DNA of 64,000 nt from Gemmiger sp. An50 (GCF_002161595.1 NZ_NFID01000003.1:62001-126000); one strand, 5' to 3'. Positions 48,329-57,832 are shown, counted from the first letter of the stretch. Notes: generated by a model not told the origin, from the letters alone. Numbers and translations are program-made.

Positions 48329-49327
48329 TCAAACAAAAAGAAATTGAACCGCGTTGAAAAAGTAGCCCACCAGGATGATACCGGCGGTGCAGATGACCAC
48401 GAACAGAGCCAGCAGGCGGGGCTTGATGGCCTTACGCAGCATAATCATGGAGGGCAGCGACAGGGTGGTGACTGCCATCATGAAGCTGAGGATGGTACCC
48501 AGCTGCGCGCCCTTGGAGAGCAGGGCTTCGGCCACCGGAATGGTGCCGAAGATGTCCGCGTACATGGGAACGCCCACCAGAACAGCCAGAATCACGCCGA
48601 AGGGGTTGCTGCTGCCCAGAACCGTCTCCACCCAGGCTTCGGGAATCCAGTTGTGGATGATGGCTCCAATGCCAACGCCTACCAGAATGTAGGGGAAAAC
48701 CTTTTGGAAGGTGTCCACCATCTGCTCCTTGGCATAGGTCAGGCGGTCTCTGCGGGTCAGGGTAGGGGCCTGGATGTCTACGCTGCCCGCTTTGAGGATG
48801 AAGTCCTCCACATGGCGCTCCATGTGCAGGGCTTCGATCAGGCTGCCGCCCGCCACCGCAATGACCAGACCGACTACCACGTAGGTCACGGCCACCTTTG
48901 CGCCGAAGATGCTGGCAAGCAAAATCAGACTGCCCAGGTCCACCATGGGGGAGGAGATGAGGAAGGAGAAGGTGACGCCCAAAGGCAGGCCTGCACTGGT
49001 GAAGCCCATGAACAGAGGGATGGAGGAGCAGGAGCAGAAGGGGGTAACGGTGCCCAGGAGAGCGGCGATGCAGTTGGCCCCCAGGCCGTGGAACCGGCCG
49101 ATGATCTTTTTGCTGCGCTCGGGCGGGAAGTAGCTTTGAATGTAAGAGATGAGGAAGATCAGAGTGCACAGCAGGATGGTGATCTTGATCACATCATACA
49201 AAAAGAATTGCAGGCTGCCGCCCAGACGGGAAGTGATGTCCAGACCGAGAGCGCCGAGCAAAGAGCCGATGGCGCTGTTCAGCCATTTCATGCCCAGGAC
49301 CTGGTCCTGGAGAAAATTCCATATCAT
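48329..49327 (-). CDS. ArsP-type permease (DUF318)
   Basis: The 332-residue polytopic membrane protein contains GTVTPFCSCSSIPLF, the signature of the DUF318/ArsP family, and two repeated membrane halves. ArsP members export methylated or aromatic arsenicals; related permeases work with other metals. The surrounding ArsR, thioredoxin-like and ArsC genes support an arsenic role. The ATG at 49327 overlaps the ArsR stop by four bases, so the regulator and permease are coupled. Confidence 0.92.
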   Translation of the reverse strand: MIWNFLQDQVLGMKWLNSAIGSLLGALGLDITSRLGGSLQFFLYDVIKITILLCTLIFLISYIQSYFPPERSKKIIGRFHGLGANCIAALLGTVTPFCSCSSIPLFMGFTSAGLPLGVTFSFLISSPMVDLGSLILLASIFGAKVAVTYVVVGLVIAVAGGSLIEALHMERHVEDFILKAGSVDIQAPTLTRRDRLTYAKEQMVDTFQKVFPYILVGVGIGAIIHNWIPEAWVETVLGSSNPFGVILAVLVGVPMYADIFGTIPVAEALLSKGAQLGTILSFMMAVTTLSLPSMIMLRKAIKPRLLALFVVICTAGIILVGYFFNAVQFLFV

Positions 49328-49623
49328 TGGCAGCACTCCTCCTTGCATTCACAGCACTGGCCCAGACCGGCCAGGAAGGCCTGCAGGGCCTCCAGGGTTT
49401 CCCGGTTGAGGGAGTAGTGGGACCACTTGCCCTCTTTGCGGGCATTGACCAGACCGCACTCGCACAGAATCTTCATGTGATGGGAAAGGGTGGGCTGGGT
49501 GAACTGGAACTGCTCCAGCAGCTTGCAGCCGCACTTTTCGCCATCGGAAAGCATCTGAACGATCTGCAGCCGGTTGGTATCGCCAAGAGCCTTGCAGAGC
49601 AGAGCAACGTCGGCAGCGACCAT
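49324..49623 (-). CDS. arsR: ArsR arsenic-responsive repressor
   Basis: The 99-residue winged-helix protein has the arsenite site in KCGCKLLEQF (Cys-Gly-Cys on the recognition-helix entry) and a Cys-rich C-terminus (CCECKEECC). It recognises the perfect inverted repeat at its own promoter. ATG at 49623 follows GAGGTGA; three extra codons upstream are less likely. It starts the ars operon and overlaps the ArsP gene by four bases. Confidence 0.93.
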   Translation of the reverse strand: MVAADVALLCKALGDTNRLQIVQMLSDGEKCGCKLLEQFQFTQPTLSHHMKILCECGLVNARKEGKWSHYSLNRETLEALQAFLAGLGQCCECKEECCQ

Positions 49624-49632
49624 GTAAATCAC

Positions 49633-49687
49633 CTCACATAGAACTTTGTCTATGTGAGAGTATACTGCATAGATAGATGAATGTCAA
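49633..49687 (-). promoter_or_regulatory. Promoter and ArsR operator of the arsenic operon
   Basis: Minus-strand TTGACA (49682-49687), 17 bases, TATACT (49659-49664). CTCACATAGA-ACTTTG-TCTATGTGAG (49633-49658) is a perfect 10-bp inverted repeat downstream of the -10, where ArsR would block transcription. Confidence 0.9.
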
Positions 49688-49703
49688 TATGAGAAGCGCA
49701 AAA

Positions 49704-49746
49704 AGGGGAAAAAAGCCCGGCGGCAGGAGAAAGGCCTGCCGCCGGG
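49704..49746 (-). terminator. Terminator of the lepA transcript
   Basis: CCCGGCGGCAGG pairs with CCTGCCGCCGGG, followed on the minus strand by a T-run. The gap 49659-50015 contains the ars promoter, this terminator and the tandem repeats. Confidence 0.8.
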
Positions 49747-49831
49747 GAGAGTTGAGTGAATAGTGAAGAAGTAAGGTGTGCCGCAAAGCAGCACGGATTT
49801 TAATGGACCGGGCGTACCGCACCCCGGCTGC

Positions 49832-50015
49832 CGGTCGAGTTCGCCAAAGGCAGCCGGTGGTGTTTGCTGAGGAAAATCCGGTACGCACCGGATTGCGTAT
49901 TGCATCCCGGTCAACGGTCGAGTCCGCTAAAAAGGCAGCTGGAGGTTTTCGCTGAGGAAAGCCCGGTGCGTACCGAGTTGCGTATCGAACCCGGCCAATG
50001 GTCGAGTCCGATAAA
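49832..50015. repeat. Degenerate 83-84-bp tandem repeat abutting the lepA 3' end
   Basis: Units begin with GGTCGAGT at 49833, 49916 and 50000 (periods 83 and 84). Shared segments include AAAGGCAGC-GG, TTTGCTGAGGAAA and CCGGT-CG-ACCG. The third unit is partial and ends at the stop codon of lepA. The units are not translated in any convincing frame and may fold into RNA hairpins in the lepA 3' UTR. Origin is unknown. Confidence 0.75.
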
Positions 50016-51821
50016 TCAATCTTCGTCGAGTTTGAGGACGGCGGTGAAGGCTTCGCTGGGCAGTTCTACGCTGCCGAGCTGACGCATCTTCTTTTTGCCT
50101 TCCTTCTGCTTTTCCAGCAGCTTTTTCTTACGGGTGATGTCGCCGCCGTAGCACTTGGCCAGCACGTCTTTGCGCATGGCCTTCACGGTCTCGCGGGCAA
50201 TGACCTTGCCGCCGATGGCCGCCTGAATGGGAATTTCGAACATCTGACGGGGAATGTTCTCCTTCAGACGCTCGGCCAGACGGCGGCCCTTGGCGTAGGC
50301 CTTGTCCGCATGTACGATCATGGACAGGGCGTCCACCATGTCGCCGTTCAGCAGCATGTCCAGCTTCACAAGCTTGGATTCTTTAAAGCCCTTCATCTCA
50401 TAATCGTAGCTGGCGTAACCGCGGCTGCGGCTCTTGATGGCGTCGAAGAAATCGTATACGATCTCGCCCAAAGGCAGCTCGTAGTGCAGGTCCACACGGG
50501 TCGCGTCCAGATACTTCATGTCGATCATGGTACCGCGCCGGTCCTGGCACAGATCCATCAGGCTGCCCACATACTCGCTGGGAGTGTAGATGTGGGCGTC
50601 CACAACGGGCTCCTCCTGCTTGGCGATCCGGCCCGGATCGGGATAGTCGGAGGGGTTTTCGATCACCTTCACCTCACCGTCGGTCATGGTGATGCGGTAT
50701 TCTACGCTGGGGGCCGTGGTGATCAGGTCCAGATCAAACTCGCGCTCCAAACGCTGGGTGATGATGTCCAGATGCAGAAGACCCAGGAACCCGCACCGGA
50801 AGCCAAAGCCCAGCGCCACACTGGTCTCCGGCTCAAAGCTCAGGGACGCGTCGTTCAGCTGCAGCTTCTCCAGCGCGTCCTTCAGGTCCGGGTACTGGGA
50901 ACCGTCTACGGGATAGATGCCGCAGAATACCATGGGGGTCACCTTGCGGTAGCCGGGCAGCGGTTCCGGGGTGGGATTGGATACCAGGGTCACGGTATCG
51001 CCCACGCGGGTGTCCTGTACGGTCTTGATGCTGGCGGTCAGATAACCTACCTCGCCCGCCTGCAGCTTGTCGCAGGGGGTCAGGCTGGTGGCGCCCATCC
51101 GGCCAACCTCAACCAGGGTGAACTCCGCGCCGGTGGCCATCATGCGCACGGTGTCGCCCGCCTTCACGGTGCCGTCAAATACGCGGATGTATACGATAAC
51201 GCCCTTGTAGCTGTCGTAAACGCTGTCGAAGATCAGGGCCTTCAGCGGGGCATTCTCGTCGCCGGTGGGGGCGGGAATGTCCTGGATTACCTGCTCCAGA
51301 GTATCCTCGATGCCAATGCCCATCTTGGCCGATACCCGGGGCGCGTCCAGGCAGGGCAGACCGATCACGTCCTCCACTTCCTGGGCAACCCGGTCCGGCT
51401 CGGCGCTGGGCAGGTCGATCTTGTTCAGAATCGGCACCAGCTCCAGATCATGTTCGATGGCCATATAGGTGTTGGCCAGAGTCTGAGCCTCCACGCCCTG
51501 GCTGGAGTCCACCACCAGGATCGCACCCTCGCAGGCAGCCAGGCTGCGGCTTACCTCGTAGCCGAAGTCCACGTGGCCCGGGGTGTCGATCAGGTTGAAT
51601 TCATAGTCTTTGCCGTCGCGGGATTTGTAATTCAGAGTCACCGCGCGGGCCTTGATGGTAATGCCGCGCTCCCGCTCCAGGTCCATGTTATCCAGCAGCT
51701 GGTCCTCCATCTGGCGCTCGTCCACACTGTGGGTCTTTTCCAGAATGCGGTCGGCCAGGGTGCTCTTGCCGTGGTCGATGTGGGCGATGATGCAGAAATT
51801 GCGGATGTTATCTCTTGCCAA
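50016..51821 (-). CDS. lepA: Elongation factor 4 (LepA)
   Basis: The 601-residue ribosome-associated GTPase has the G1 loop [28 protein letters not shown] and NKIDLP. It lacks the EF-G domain IV and has the LepA-specific C-terminus ([20 protein letters not shown]). It back-translocates or assists stalled ribosomes. The start is TTG at 51821 after GGAGGAG; no ATG in frame gives a sensible alternative. It is the last gene of a run (ttcA-alr-nicotinamidase-membrane protein-lepA) transcribed in the same direction, 30 bases after the membrane protein. Confidence 0.96.
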   Translation of the reverse strand: MARDNIRNFCIIAHIDHGKSTLADRILEKTHSVDERQMEDQLLDNMDLERERGITIKARAVTLNYKSRDGKDYEFNLIDTPGHVDFGYEVSRSLAACEGAILVVDSSQGVEAQTLANTYMAIEHDLELVPILNKIDLPSAEPDRVAQEVEDVIGLPCLDAPRVSAKMGIGIEDTLEQVIQDIPAPTGDENAPLKALIFDSVYDSYKGVIVYIRVFDGTVKAGDTVRMMATGAEFTLVEVGRMGATSLTPCDKLQAGEVGYLTASIKTVQDTRVGDTVTLVSNPTPEPLPGYRKVTPMVFCGIYPVDGSQYPDLKDALEKLQLNDASLSFEPETSVALGFGFRCGFLGLLHLDIITQRLEREFDLDLITTAPSVEYRITMTDGEVKVIENPSDYPDPGRIAKQEEPVVDAHIYTPSEYVGSLMDLCQDRRGTMIDMKYLDATRVDLHYELPLGEIVYDFFDAIKSRSRGYASYDYEMKGFKESKLVKLDMLLNGDMVDALSMIVHADKAYAKGRRLAERLKENIPRQMFEIPIQAAIGGKVIARETVKAMRKDVLAKCYGGDITRKKKLLEKQKEGKKKMRQLGSVELPSEAFTAVLKLDED

Positions 51822-51851
51822 AAACGTCTCCTCCTATATTTTTAACTTTAT

Positions 51852-53384
51852 TTAAGATGTGCCTCGGTCTTCGCCGCGGGGTGCGGCCAGCAGGGCGGCC
51901 CCGAACAGCAGCAGGCAGCAGGAATAACAAAACGGATACCGGGCGTTGGCTTCCCACAGGGTAAGGAACGCCAGGTTCCCAAGCAGACAGATTGCGCAGA
52001 AGAACAGCCCGTGGTCTCCGGTGCGGCGGTTCAAAATCCCGCGTGCCGCAACTGCAAAGCCGGCGGCCCAGAGCAGCCAGTAGACTGCCTGGCCGAAATC
52101 CGCGGTCAGATCTGCGTGTGTGCCGTCCACACTGAACCATTCGTGCAGCCAGGTTCGATGCACCGGTGCAAGATTCACCATCTGGGGTGCGGTGTACAGA
52201 CCGTCCGACCAGTCGGTCTCCGCCTTGGTGAAAAACAGCCAGGCAAGGCTCTGCGGGCTGGAAAACAAGTGCTCCAGATTGGTTCGGATGCGGGCCCGGA
52301 TTGCAGCCTTCTTCTCCTCAATGGTGGGATAGCGGCCGGTATAGGTGAAGCTCTCGCTGTTGAATGCGCCGTCATTTTCCAGGCCCATCATGATCCAGTG
52401 GGTGGTGGGGGTATGCATGGAATCGTACAGGGAAAAATCCAGCAGCCCGCAGTTCCACTTGTAGGCGTTGAAGCTGAAGATCACCGCCGCACTGCCCAGA
52501 TAAAACAGCAGCAGCGTAGCCACCGCACTGCGCCAGATGCGGCGCAGACCGGCCCAGAATCCCGGCCGAAGCGCAAGGTACACAGCAAAGGCAGGGTAGA
52601 GCAGCAGGGCGTTGCCCTTCATCAGAAACGCGGCCCCAACCAGAATGCCCAGACCGGCGCAGCCCAGCAGCCGGGCCTTTTGGGAAAGGCGGCTCCAGCG
52701 GGCTTCCAGCGCCAGAAAGGCCCACAGGCTGCCCGCCACCAGCGGTGCGGCCATGGTGTCGGTGTAAACAAAAGCGGTAAAGATGTAGTAGGGCAGGAAC
52801 ACAAGGCAAAGCACAAGCGCCGCCGCCTTGCCCCGGCGGCCCCACAAAAGGCCTGCCGCACCGCATACGCACACCGCCGCAAGGAACAGGCACAGAACGT
52901 TCAGCCCCATGGCCCAGGCAGGGCCGGTGGCTCCGGTGAGCAGATACACCGGCCGGTACATCCAGTACAGCACGAACATGCACAGCACATTGCTGTCCAC
53001 ACTGGAAAAATAGTCGTTGTAGGAAGCCGGAACAATGCCTTGCGCCAGCTCGGTGGCAGTACGCAGCACCGCTTCGGTGTCGAAGGGGGAGGTGGTCAGG
53101 TCCTGCAAAAGCAGAAAGCCGCTGCCCAGCTGCAGCGCCAGCAAAAGCACCAGACCGCCGCCGAACACCGCCCGCCAACGGCCGGGGCTGAGCCGGTTCA
53201 CCAAAGGTAGAAAGCGGCGCAGCCCGAACGCGCCCGCCGCCAGCAGGGCACAGAAGGCCAGCCTGCGGACGCTCAGATTCAGATGCCCGCGCAGCCCGAT
53301 CACCAGAAAAATGCAGGCAAAGGCGGCCAGAAACAGCAGCCAAACCGTCCGGCGCAGCCCGGCCTGAACATTCGGCCCGGTCAA
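51852..53384 (-). CDS. Multi-pass membrane protein, GT-C-like glycosyltransferase
   Basis: The 510-residue protein has about a dozen membrane helices, an extracytoplasmic loop after the first helices with Asp in TSPFDTEAV, and a large C-terminal loop, the general layout of GT-C (ArnT/PMT-type) transferases that use lipid-linked sugars. No closer family is recognised. It starts at a TTG overlapping the upstream nicotinamidase stop (TTGA) with GGAGGG six bases before it; a longer frame reading into that gene is a shadow. The role is probably surface glycan modification, inferred from topology only. Confidence 0.78.
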   Translation of the reverse strand: MTGPNVQAGLRRTVWLLFLAAFACIFLVIGLRGHLNLSVRRLAFCALLAAGAFGLRRFLPLVNRLSPGRWRAVFGGGLVLLLALQLGSGFLLLQDLTTSPFDTEAVLRTATELAQGIVPASYNDYFSSVDSNVLCMFVLYWMYRPVYLLTGATGPAWAMGLNVLCLFLAAVCVCGAAGLLWGRRGKAAALVLCLVFLPYYIFTAFVYTDTMAAPLVAGSLWAFLALEARWSRLSQKARLLGCAGLGILVGAAFLMKGNALLLYPAFAVYLALRPGFWAGLRRIWRSAVATLLLFYLGSAAVIFSFNAYKWNCGLLDFSLYDSMHTPTTHWIMMGLENDGAFNSESFTYTGRYPTIEEKKAAIRARIRTNLEHLFSSPQSLAWLFFTKAETDWSDGLYTAPQMVNLAPVHRTWLHEWFSVDGTHADLTADFGQAVYWLLWAAGFAVAARGILNRRTGDHGLFFCAICLLGNLAFLTLWEANARYPFCYSCCLLLFGAALLAAPRGEDRGTS

Positions 53385-53932
53385 CGGCTGCCCTCCGCAA
53401 TGTGGTAGCCCATGCCTTTCAAAAGGCGCAGGGCGTTTTCGTGGTCTGCGGGGTCGCCGGCGGCGCACAGGTCCGAGCGCACCGTGATGTCCGCATTCAA
53501 AAAGGCCGAGTGCAGCATAATGGCGTTGCTCACTACGCAGATGTTAGTGACCACGCCGCAGACCTCGATCTCTTCCGGCTCGCCGCCGCACAGCGCCCGC
53601 ACCGCGGCGGGCAGGCCCTCGGCCCCGAAGGTGGGCTTGTCCAGAAAAGCCACACCCGGCAGCACGGCCTGCTCGTATTCCGCCAGCTGGCCGTACAGAT
53701 GCCAGCCCTCGCTGCCCTTCAGGCAGTGGGGCAGGGGCAGAAAACGTCCCTCCCGACTGGTCAGATACTCCGCGCCGTGAGTGTCACGGGTGAACAGTAC
53801 CTGCCACCCATCGGCCAGGGCCTGCTTTACCCGGTCTGCCAGGGGAGTTTCCAGGGCGCGGGCAGCTTCAAAGCCCAGCGCGCCGGAAACAAAATCCACC
53901 TGATAGTCCACAACACACAAAAGCTTGCTCAT
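53381..53932 (-). CDS. Nicotinamidase/isochorismatase-family hydrolase
   Basis: The 183-residue protein has Asp in CVVDYQVDFVSG, Lys in LDKPTFGAE and Cys in CGVVTNICVVSN, the nicotinamidase-type triad. It probably converts nicotinamide to nicotinate for NAD salvage. ATG at 53932 is favoured over a GTG three codons upstream because AAAGGA is correctly spaced. It lies between alr and a membrane transferase gene, overlapping the latter by four bases. Confidence 0.88.
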   Translation of the reverse strand: MSKLLCVVDYQVDFVSGALGFEAARALETPLADRVKQALADGWQVLFTRDTHGAEYLTSREGRFLPLPHCLKGSEGWHLYGQLAEYEQAVLPGVAFLDKPTFGAEGLPAAVRALCGGEPEEIEVCGVVTNICVVSNAIMLHSAFLNADITVRSDLCAAGDPADHENALRLLKGMGYHIAEGSR

Positions 53933-53953
53933 AGCGGGCACATCCTTTCGTTT

Positions 53954-55132
53954 TTACATCTGTTTCAGGTAATCCGCAACGGCCACGCAGCGACCCTCCC
54001 GCAGGTATACCCGGGGAACGCGCAGCGCCAGGCCGCACATGATCTCGTAGGGAATGCTGCCGACCTTATTTGCCACGTCGTTCAGGCTGTCGGCGCCGGG
54101 GCCGCCGAACACAACGGCCTCATCGCCCTCCTTCACATCGTCCAGACCGGTCACATCCACCATCATCTGGTCCATGCAGACCCGGCCCAGCACCGGCGCG
54201 GCGTGTCCGCCGATGGAACAGACGCCCTTGCCGGAAAGCAGACGGGGATAGCCGTCCGCATAGCCCACGCAAAGGGTCGCCACCTTGCGGGGCGCGTCGG
54301 CGGTGAATTGCAGTCCGTAGCTGAGCGCCTGACCGGGCAGCAGCTCCTTCACCTGGCTCACCACGGTTTTCAAGGTAAGCACCGGGCGCAGGCCGTCCAG
54401 ATGAACCTCATCGCTGGGGTCGCAGCCGTAGAGCACGATGCCCGGCCGCACCAGATCCATGCCCCATTCCGGGTGCTCCACCAGAGCGGCGGAGTTGCAG
54501 CAGTGCACGGTGCGCAGCTTGTGACCCCGGGCTTCCAGGCCCTCTTTCACCTGCACGAACAGGTCGTGCTGACGGTTTGTGTATTCCACATCCGCTGCCG
54601 CATGGCTGTCCGCCACTGCAAAATGCTGGAACATGCCGGTGATCTCCAGTCCTTCCAGACCGAAACAGGCCTCCAGCCGGTCCAGACAGGCGGGAACGTT
54701 CTCCTCACAGCGGGCAATGAAGCCCAGCCGGCCCATACCGGTGTCCACCTTCAGATGACAGCGCACCCGGGCGCCAGCCTCCAGCGCCGCGCTGCTCAGG
54801 GCCTGGGCGTATTCCGGGCTGAATACTGCCTGGGTCAGCCGGTGGCAGGCCAGGGTGGCCGCACAGGCCGGGTCAGTGTGACCCAGAATTAAAATCTCGC
54901 CGGTCACGCCGCCGCTGCGCAGGTGCAATGCCTCGGCCAGGCAGCTCACCGCAAACCACTTGGCACCCGCGTCCGCCAGCGTGCGGCAGACGATGCCGTC
55001 GCCGTGGCCGTAAGCTCCGGCCTTGACCACCGCGCACACGGCAGCGGACCCGGCATGCTGCTGCAGCAGCCGGAAGTTATGGGCCAGTGCGTCCAGATCC
55101 ACCTCGGCCCAGCAATGCTTTTCGAAATTCAA
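53954..55132 (-). CDS. alr: Alanine racemase
   Basis: The 392-residue PLP enzyme makes D-alanine for peptidoglycan. The PLP-Lys lies in AVVKAGAYGHG (normally AVVKANAYGHG, so Asn is Gly here), the catalytic Tyr in LSYGLQFT, and VDTGMGRLGF plus the substrate-contact region RVCMDQMMVDV are conserved. The start is ATG at 55132. It is downstream of ttcA and followed after 21 bases by the nicotinamidase gene, likely one operon. Confidence 0.95.
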   Translation of the reverse strand: MNFEKHCWAEVDLDALAHNFRLLQQHAGSAAVCAVVKAGAYGHGDGIVCRTLADAGAKWFAVSCLAEALHLRSGGVTGEILILGHTDPACAATLACHRLTQAVFSPEYAQALSSAALEAGARVRCHLKVDTGMGRLGFIARCEENVPACLDRLEACFGLEGLEITGMFQHFAVADSHAAADVEYTNRQHDLFVQVKEGLEARGHKLRTVHCCNSAALVEHPEWGMDLVRPGIVLYGCDPSDEVHLDGLRPVLTLKTVVSQVKELLPGQALSYGLQFTADAPRKVATLCVGYADGYPRLLSGKGVCSIGGHAAPVLGRVCMDQMMVDVTGLDDVKEGDEAVVFGGPGADSLNDVANKVGSIPYEIMCGLALRVPRVYLREGRCVAVADYLKQM

Positions 55133-55177
55133 ACCAAAACACCTCGATGTTATCGTGTTGAAAGGGGCTGAATGCCG

Positions 55178-55906
55178 TCAGCCCTTTGCCACAGGGGCCC
55201 AGCCGTCCAGGTCCGCGCCCTGCATGGCCCCCAGCATCTTCTGGCGGAAGGCCTTGTCCTTGCGGCACATGGCGGCCACGTATTCCTTCATCTCCTGGCG
55301 GCGGGTGGCGCCATCCGCCGGGCAGGCGCTTTTTACAATTGGAAGCTCCTCGTGCTTCACTGCACGGCGCACGTCGCTCTCGGTGGCAAGGATCATGGGC
55401 CGGATCATGGTCAGGTCCTTGCGGGAGAGATAGGTCACCGGAGAGAAGCAGCCCAGCCGTCCCTCGCCCCAAAGATTCATGTAAAAGGTCTCGATGGCGT
55501 CGTCCAGATGATGGCCCAGCGCCACCTTGTTGCAGCCCAGCTCCTTGGCGGTGTCGTGCAAAAGGCCACGGCGCATCTTGGCGCAGAGGGCACAGGGGTT
55601 GGGTTCCTTGCGCACATCAAACACGATGGCCCCGATGTTGGACCGCCGGATCTCGAAGGGCACCTCCAGCTTGGCGAAGAGCTCCTCCAGAGGAGCATAG
55701 TCGGTGGACTTGCCGCCGAACTGGGGGTCCAGGCTCACCGCCACCACCTCGAAGGGGATTCGCAGGTAGCGGCGCAGGTGGGCCAGGCCCACGGTGAGGG
55801 CCACACTGTCCTTGCCGCCGGAAACGCCCACGCAGATCCGATCGCCGGGCTCGATCATTTTGTATTCTTGAATGGCTTTGCGCATCAGGCCTTCCAGCCG
55901 CTGCAT
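55178..55906 (-). CDS. ttcA: tRNA 2-thiocytidine synthetase TtcA-like
   Basis: The 242-residue PP-loop ATPase has VGVSGGKDSVAL near the N-terminus, and Cys pair CALCAKMRRG plus another Cys (SACPADGATRR), which bind a [4Fe-4S] cluster in TtcA. It probably thiolates C32 of certain tRNAs; TilS-like or other TtcA-family functions are alternatives. It opens the alr/lepA gene run and is preceded by a promoter. Confidence 0.9.
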   Translation of the reverse strand: MQRLEGLMRKAIQEYKMIEPGDRICVGVSGGKDSVALTVGLAHLRRYLRIPFEVVAVSLDPQFGGKSTDYAPLEELFAKLEVPFEIRRSNIGAIVFDVRKEPNPCALCAKMRRGLLHDTAKELGCNKVALGHHLDDAIETFYMNLWGEGRLGCFSPVTYLSRKDLTMIRPMILATESDVRRAVKHEELPIVKSACPADGATRRQEMKEYVAAMCRKDKAFRQKMLGAMQGADLDGWAPVAKG

Positions 55907-55943
55907 GGCAGTACCACCTTTCGCTTTGTATATTAAATATAGT

Positions 55944-55973
55944 ATTATAAAAGAAAGGCTATGCCGCCGGCAA
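55944..55973 (-). promoter_or_regulatory. Promoter of the ttcA-alr gene run
   Basis: Minus-strand TTGCCG (55968-55973), 18 bases, TATAAT (55944-55949). The gap 55907-56354 also contains AT-rich sequence without recognisable genes and the rplM promoter. Confidence 0.5.
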
Positions 55974-56237
55974 AAAGCCTAACCTATATTATAGCATGCC
56001 TTGCCGGGTTGCGAACAAAAAAATCCTTCTTTTTGTCGGGCAAAAAAGCGGAAATCCACGGGCGGACTCAGGCATTCTGCGACCGGCTGCGGCCATTATA
56101 CCACGCGGCGGGCAGCTTGCACAAACTTTTGCAAAACTTTTTGAAAAAATCGAATTTGAGAAAACGGGAGAAAACAAGAGCAAGAAAGAGAATAAAAGAG
56201 TTTGACCAGATTAAATTAAAAATATCGAAAAAAGTGC

Positions 56238-56266
56238 TTGACGCGGCGGACAAAGTAGGATATAAT
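56238..56266 (+). promoter_or_regulatory. Promoter of the rplM-rpsI operon
   Basis: TTGACG (56238-56243), 17 bases, TATAAT (56261-56266). The roughly 85-base leader contains CGCGCC-CACC-GGCGCG, a short hairpin that could belong to an L13-type autoregulatory leader, before GGAGGAAA. Confidence 0.88.
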
Positions 56267-56354
56267 CACTCTTGCGTCAAAGTGCGCTTTCAATGGAATG
56301 TTTCCCGCGCCCACCGGCGCGACTGTTCAAAACAAATTCAGGAGGAAAATCGAC

Positions 56355-56783
56355 ATGAGCACTACTCTCGCTAAACCCGCCCAGATCGAGCGCAAGTGGT
56401 ATGTGATCGACGCCGCGGGCAAGCCCCTCGGCCGCGTTGCTGCCCAGGCTGCTGTTCTGCTGCGTGGCAAGAACAAGGTTACCTTTACCCCCAACGTGGA
56501 CTGCGGCGATCACGTGATCGTGATCAACTGCGACCAGGCTGTTCTGACCGGCAAGAAGCTGGAGAAGAAGTACTACCGTACTCACTCCGGCTGGATCGGC
56601 GGCCTGAAGGAGATCCAGTACAAGACCCTGATGGCGGAGAATTCCGACAAGGCTATGTACGTTGCCATTAAGGGCATGATCCCCTCCAACACCCTGGGTG
56701 CCAAGGCCATGACCCGTCTGCGCTGCTACAAGGGCGCTCAGCACGAGCAGGCTGCCCAGAAGCCCGAAGTTTACGAGTTTTAA
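56355..56783 (+). CDS. rplM: 50S ribosomal protein L13
   Basis: The 142-residue protein (KWYVIDAAGKPLGRVA, HSGWIGGLKEI, LGAKAMTRLRCYKG) is L13, an early assembly protein of the large subunit. ATG at 56355 follows AGGAGGAAA; a longer frame runs into the leader and has no ribosome site. It forms the usual operon with rpsI 16 bases downstream. Confidence 0.97.
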   Translation: MSTTLAKPAQIERKWYVIDAAGKPLGRVAAQAAVLLRGKNKVTFTPNVDCGDHVIVINCDQAVLTGKKLEKKYYRTHSGWIGGLKEIQYKTLMAENSDKAMYVAIKGMIPSNTLGAKAMTRLRCYKGAQHEQAAQKPEVYEF

Positions 56784-56799
56784 TAGGAGGCAATAGAGT

Positions 56800-57198
56800 A
56801 TGTACGAGACTAAACCTTACTTCTACGGCACCGGTCGTCGTAAGAATTCCGTTGCCCGTGTTCGCGTTTACAACGGTACCGGCAAGATCACCATCAACGG
56901 CCGCGATATCGATGATTACTTCGGCCTGGAGACCCTGAAGCTGATCGTTCGTCAGCCTTTGGCTGTGGCCGAGGTTGAGGGCAAGTTCGACCTGGTCGTT
57001 CGCGTTGGCGGCGGCGGTGTTTCCGGTCAGGCTGGCGCTATCCGTCACGGCCTGGCTCGCGCCCTGCTGCAGTACGACGAGAACCTGCGCCCCGCTCTGA
57101 AGAAGGCTGGCTTCCTGACCCGCGATCCTCGTATGAAGGAACGTAAGAAATACGGCCTCAAGGCTGCCCGTCGCGCTCCCCAGTTCAGCAAGCGCTAA
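56800..57198 (+). CDS. rpsI: 30S ribosomal protein S9
   Basis: The 132-residue protein has the S9 start ([16 protein letters not shown]) and the basic C-terminal tail RAPQFSKR, which contacts tRNA in the P site. TAGGAGG precedes the ATG. A terminator follows 30 bases downstream, closing the operon at the edge of the mobile-element region. Confidence 0.97.
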   Translation: MYETKPYFYGTGRRKNSVARVRVYNGTGKITINGRDIDDYFGLETLKLIVRQPLAVAEVEGKFDLVVRVGGGGVSGQAGAIRHGLARALLQYDENLRPALKKAGFLTRDPRMKERKKYGLKAARRAPQFSKR

Positions 57199-57228
57199 TC
57201 AGCACTTCAAACTGGTTCAAAGATGCTC

Positions 57229-57266
57229 AAAAACCCCGAAAAACTGCGGTTTTTCGGGGTTTTTCT
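57229..57266 (+). terminator. Terminator of the rplM-rpsI operon
   Basis: AAAACCCCGAAAAAC pairs with GGTTTTTCGGGGTTTTT, with T run. The 442-base gap to the next gene holds this terminator, a direct repeat pair and a promoter. Confidence 0.9.
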
Positions 57267-57335
57267 GTTTCACATCTTCTGTTGCAGCTTGTCTGATTCT
57301 GGCAGGATTTGAACTGTTCTAACCCTGTTTTTCTT

Positions 57336-57397
57336 GATTAAAAATGGGGCAACCGGCCTTTTTTGACCCCATTATGATTAAAAAATGGGGCAACCGG
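57336..57397. repeat. Pair of about 20-bp direct repeats at the edge of the mobile remnant
   Basis: GATTAAAAATGGGGCAACCGG (57336-57356) and a near-identical copy (57376-57397) with an extra A are 40 bases apart, with GGGGTCA/TGACCCC-like sequence between. They mark the switch from the ribosomal operon to element DNA and could be iterons, att-related repeats or debris. Confidence 0.6.
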
Positions 57398-57587
57398 GAG
57401 CCAAAATCGAGCCGTTTTTGAGGTGCTTTTACCCTGTCCCTTGCCCCTTCGTTTACGAGCTTTTCGTTATGGTTTTTCTTTTGAAAGGGCTGGCCTGATT
57501 TGTCAGTATTTGACCAAACCGAATCCGGTTTATCTTTTCTTCCCTCATGGTGTCCAATACCCTTAAGGCTGGCGAATACTCGCACAT

Positions 57588-57617
57588 TTGCGCTGCACGT
57601 CTTTGAACAGCTACAAT
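57588..57617 (+). promoter_or_regulatory. Putative promoter of the small ORF upstream of parA
   Basis: TTGCGC (57588-57593), 18 bases, TACAAT (57612-57617); AAAAGGAGG precedes the ATG at 57642. Confidence 0.4.
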
Positions 57618-57641
57618 GAAGGCGAAAAGGAGGACTGCACT

Positions 57642-57806
57642 ATGAGGAAACAGAAATTCAAGGTATACCTCACCCCTGCCGAAAACAGCATTGTAATCCA
57701 GAGCCTCAATCATCTGCGTAACACCCTGCTGCGGGAAAATCGAGACACCGGCTGCGTGGATGATCTTTTGCTCAAAGTCATGTGCGCCCCTGTCAAAAGA
57801 ATTTGA
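57642..57806 (+). CDS. Small conjugative-element protein, unknown
   Basis: The 54-residue protein (MRKQKFKVYLTPAENSIVIQSLNHLRNTLL...DDLLLKVM) resembles small conserved proteins encoded before parA in conjugative elements of Firmicutes; no function is known to me. AAAAGGAGG and spacing support the start. A terminator-like hairpin follows before parA. Confidence 0.7.
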   Translation: MRKQKFKVYLTPAENSIVIQSLNHLRNTLLRENRDTGCVDDLLLKVMCAPVKRI

Positions 57807-57832
57807 AAACTACATATTGTGCCGACTAAATC

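Noticed and set aside
49832-50015. CRISPR array
   Set aside because: Units are long, degenerate and contiguous, without regular spacers; no cas genes are in the window.
57319-57585. An 88-codon minus-strand frame
   Set aside because: No ribosome site, covers the direct repeats and promoter region, and no family features.
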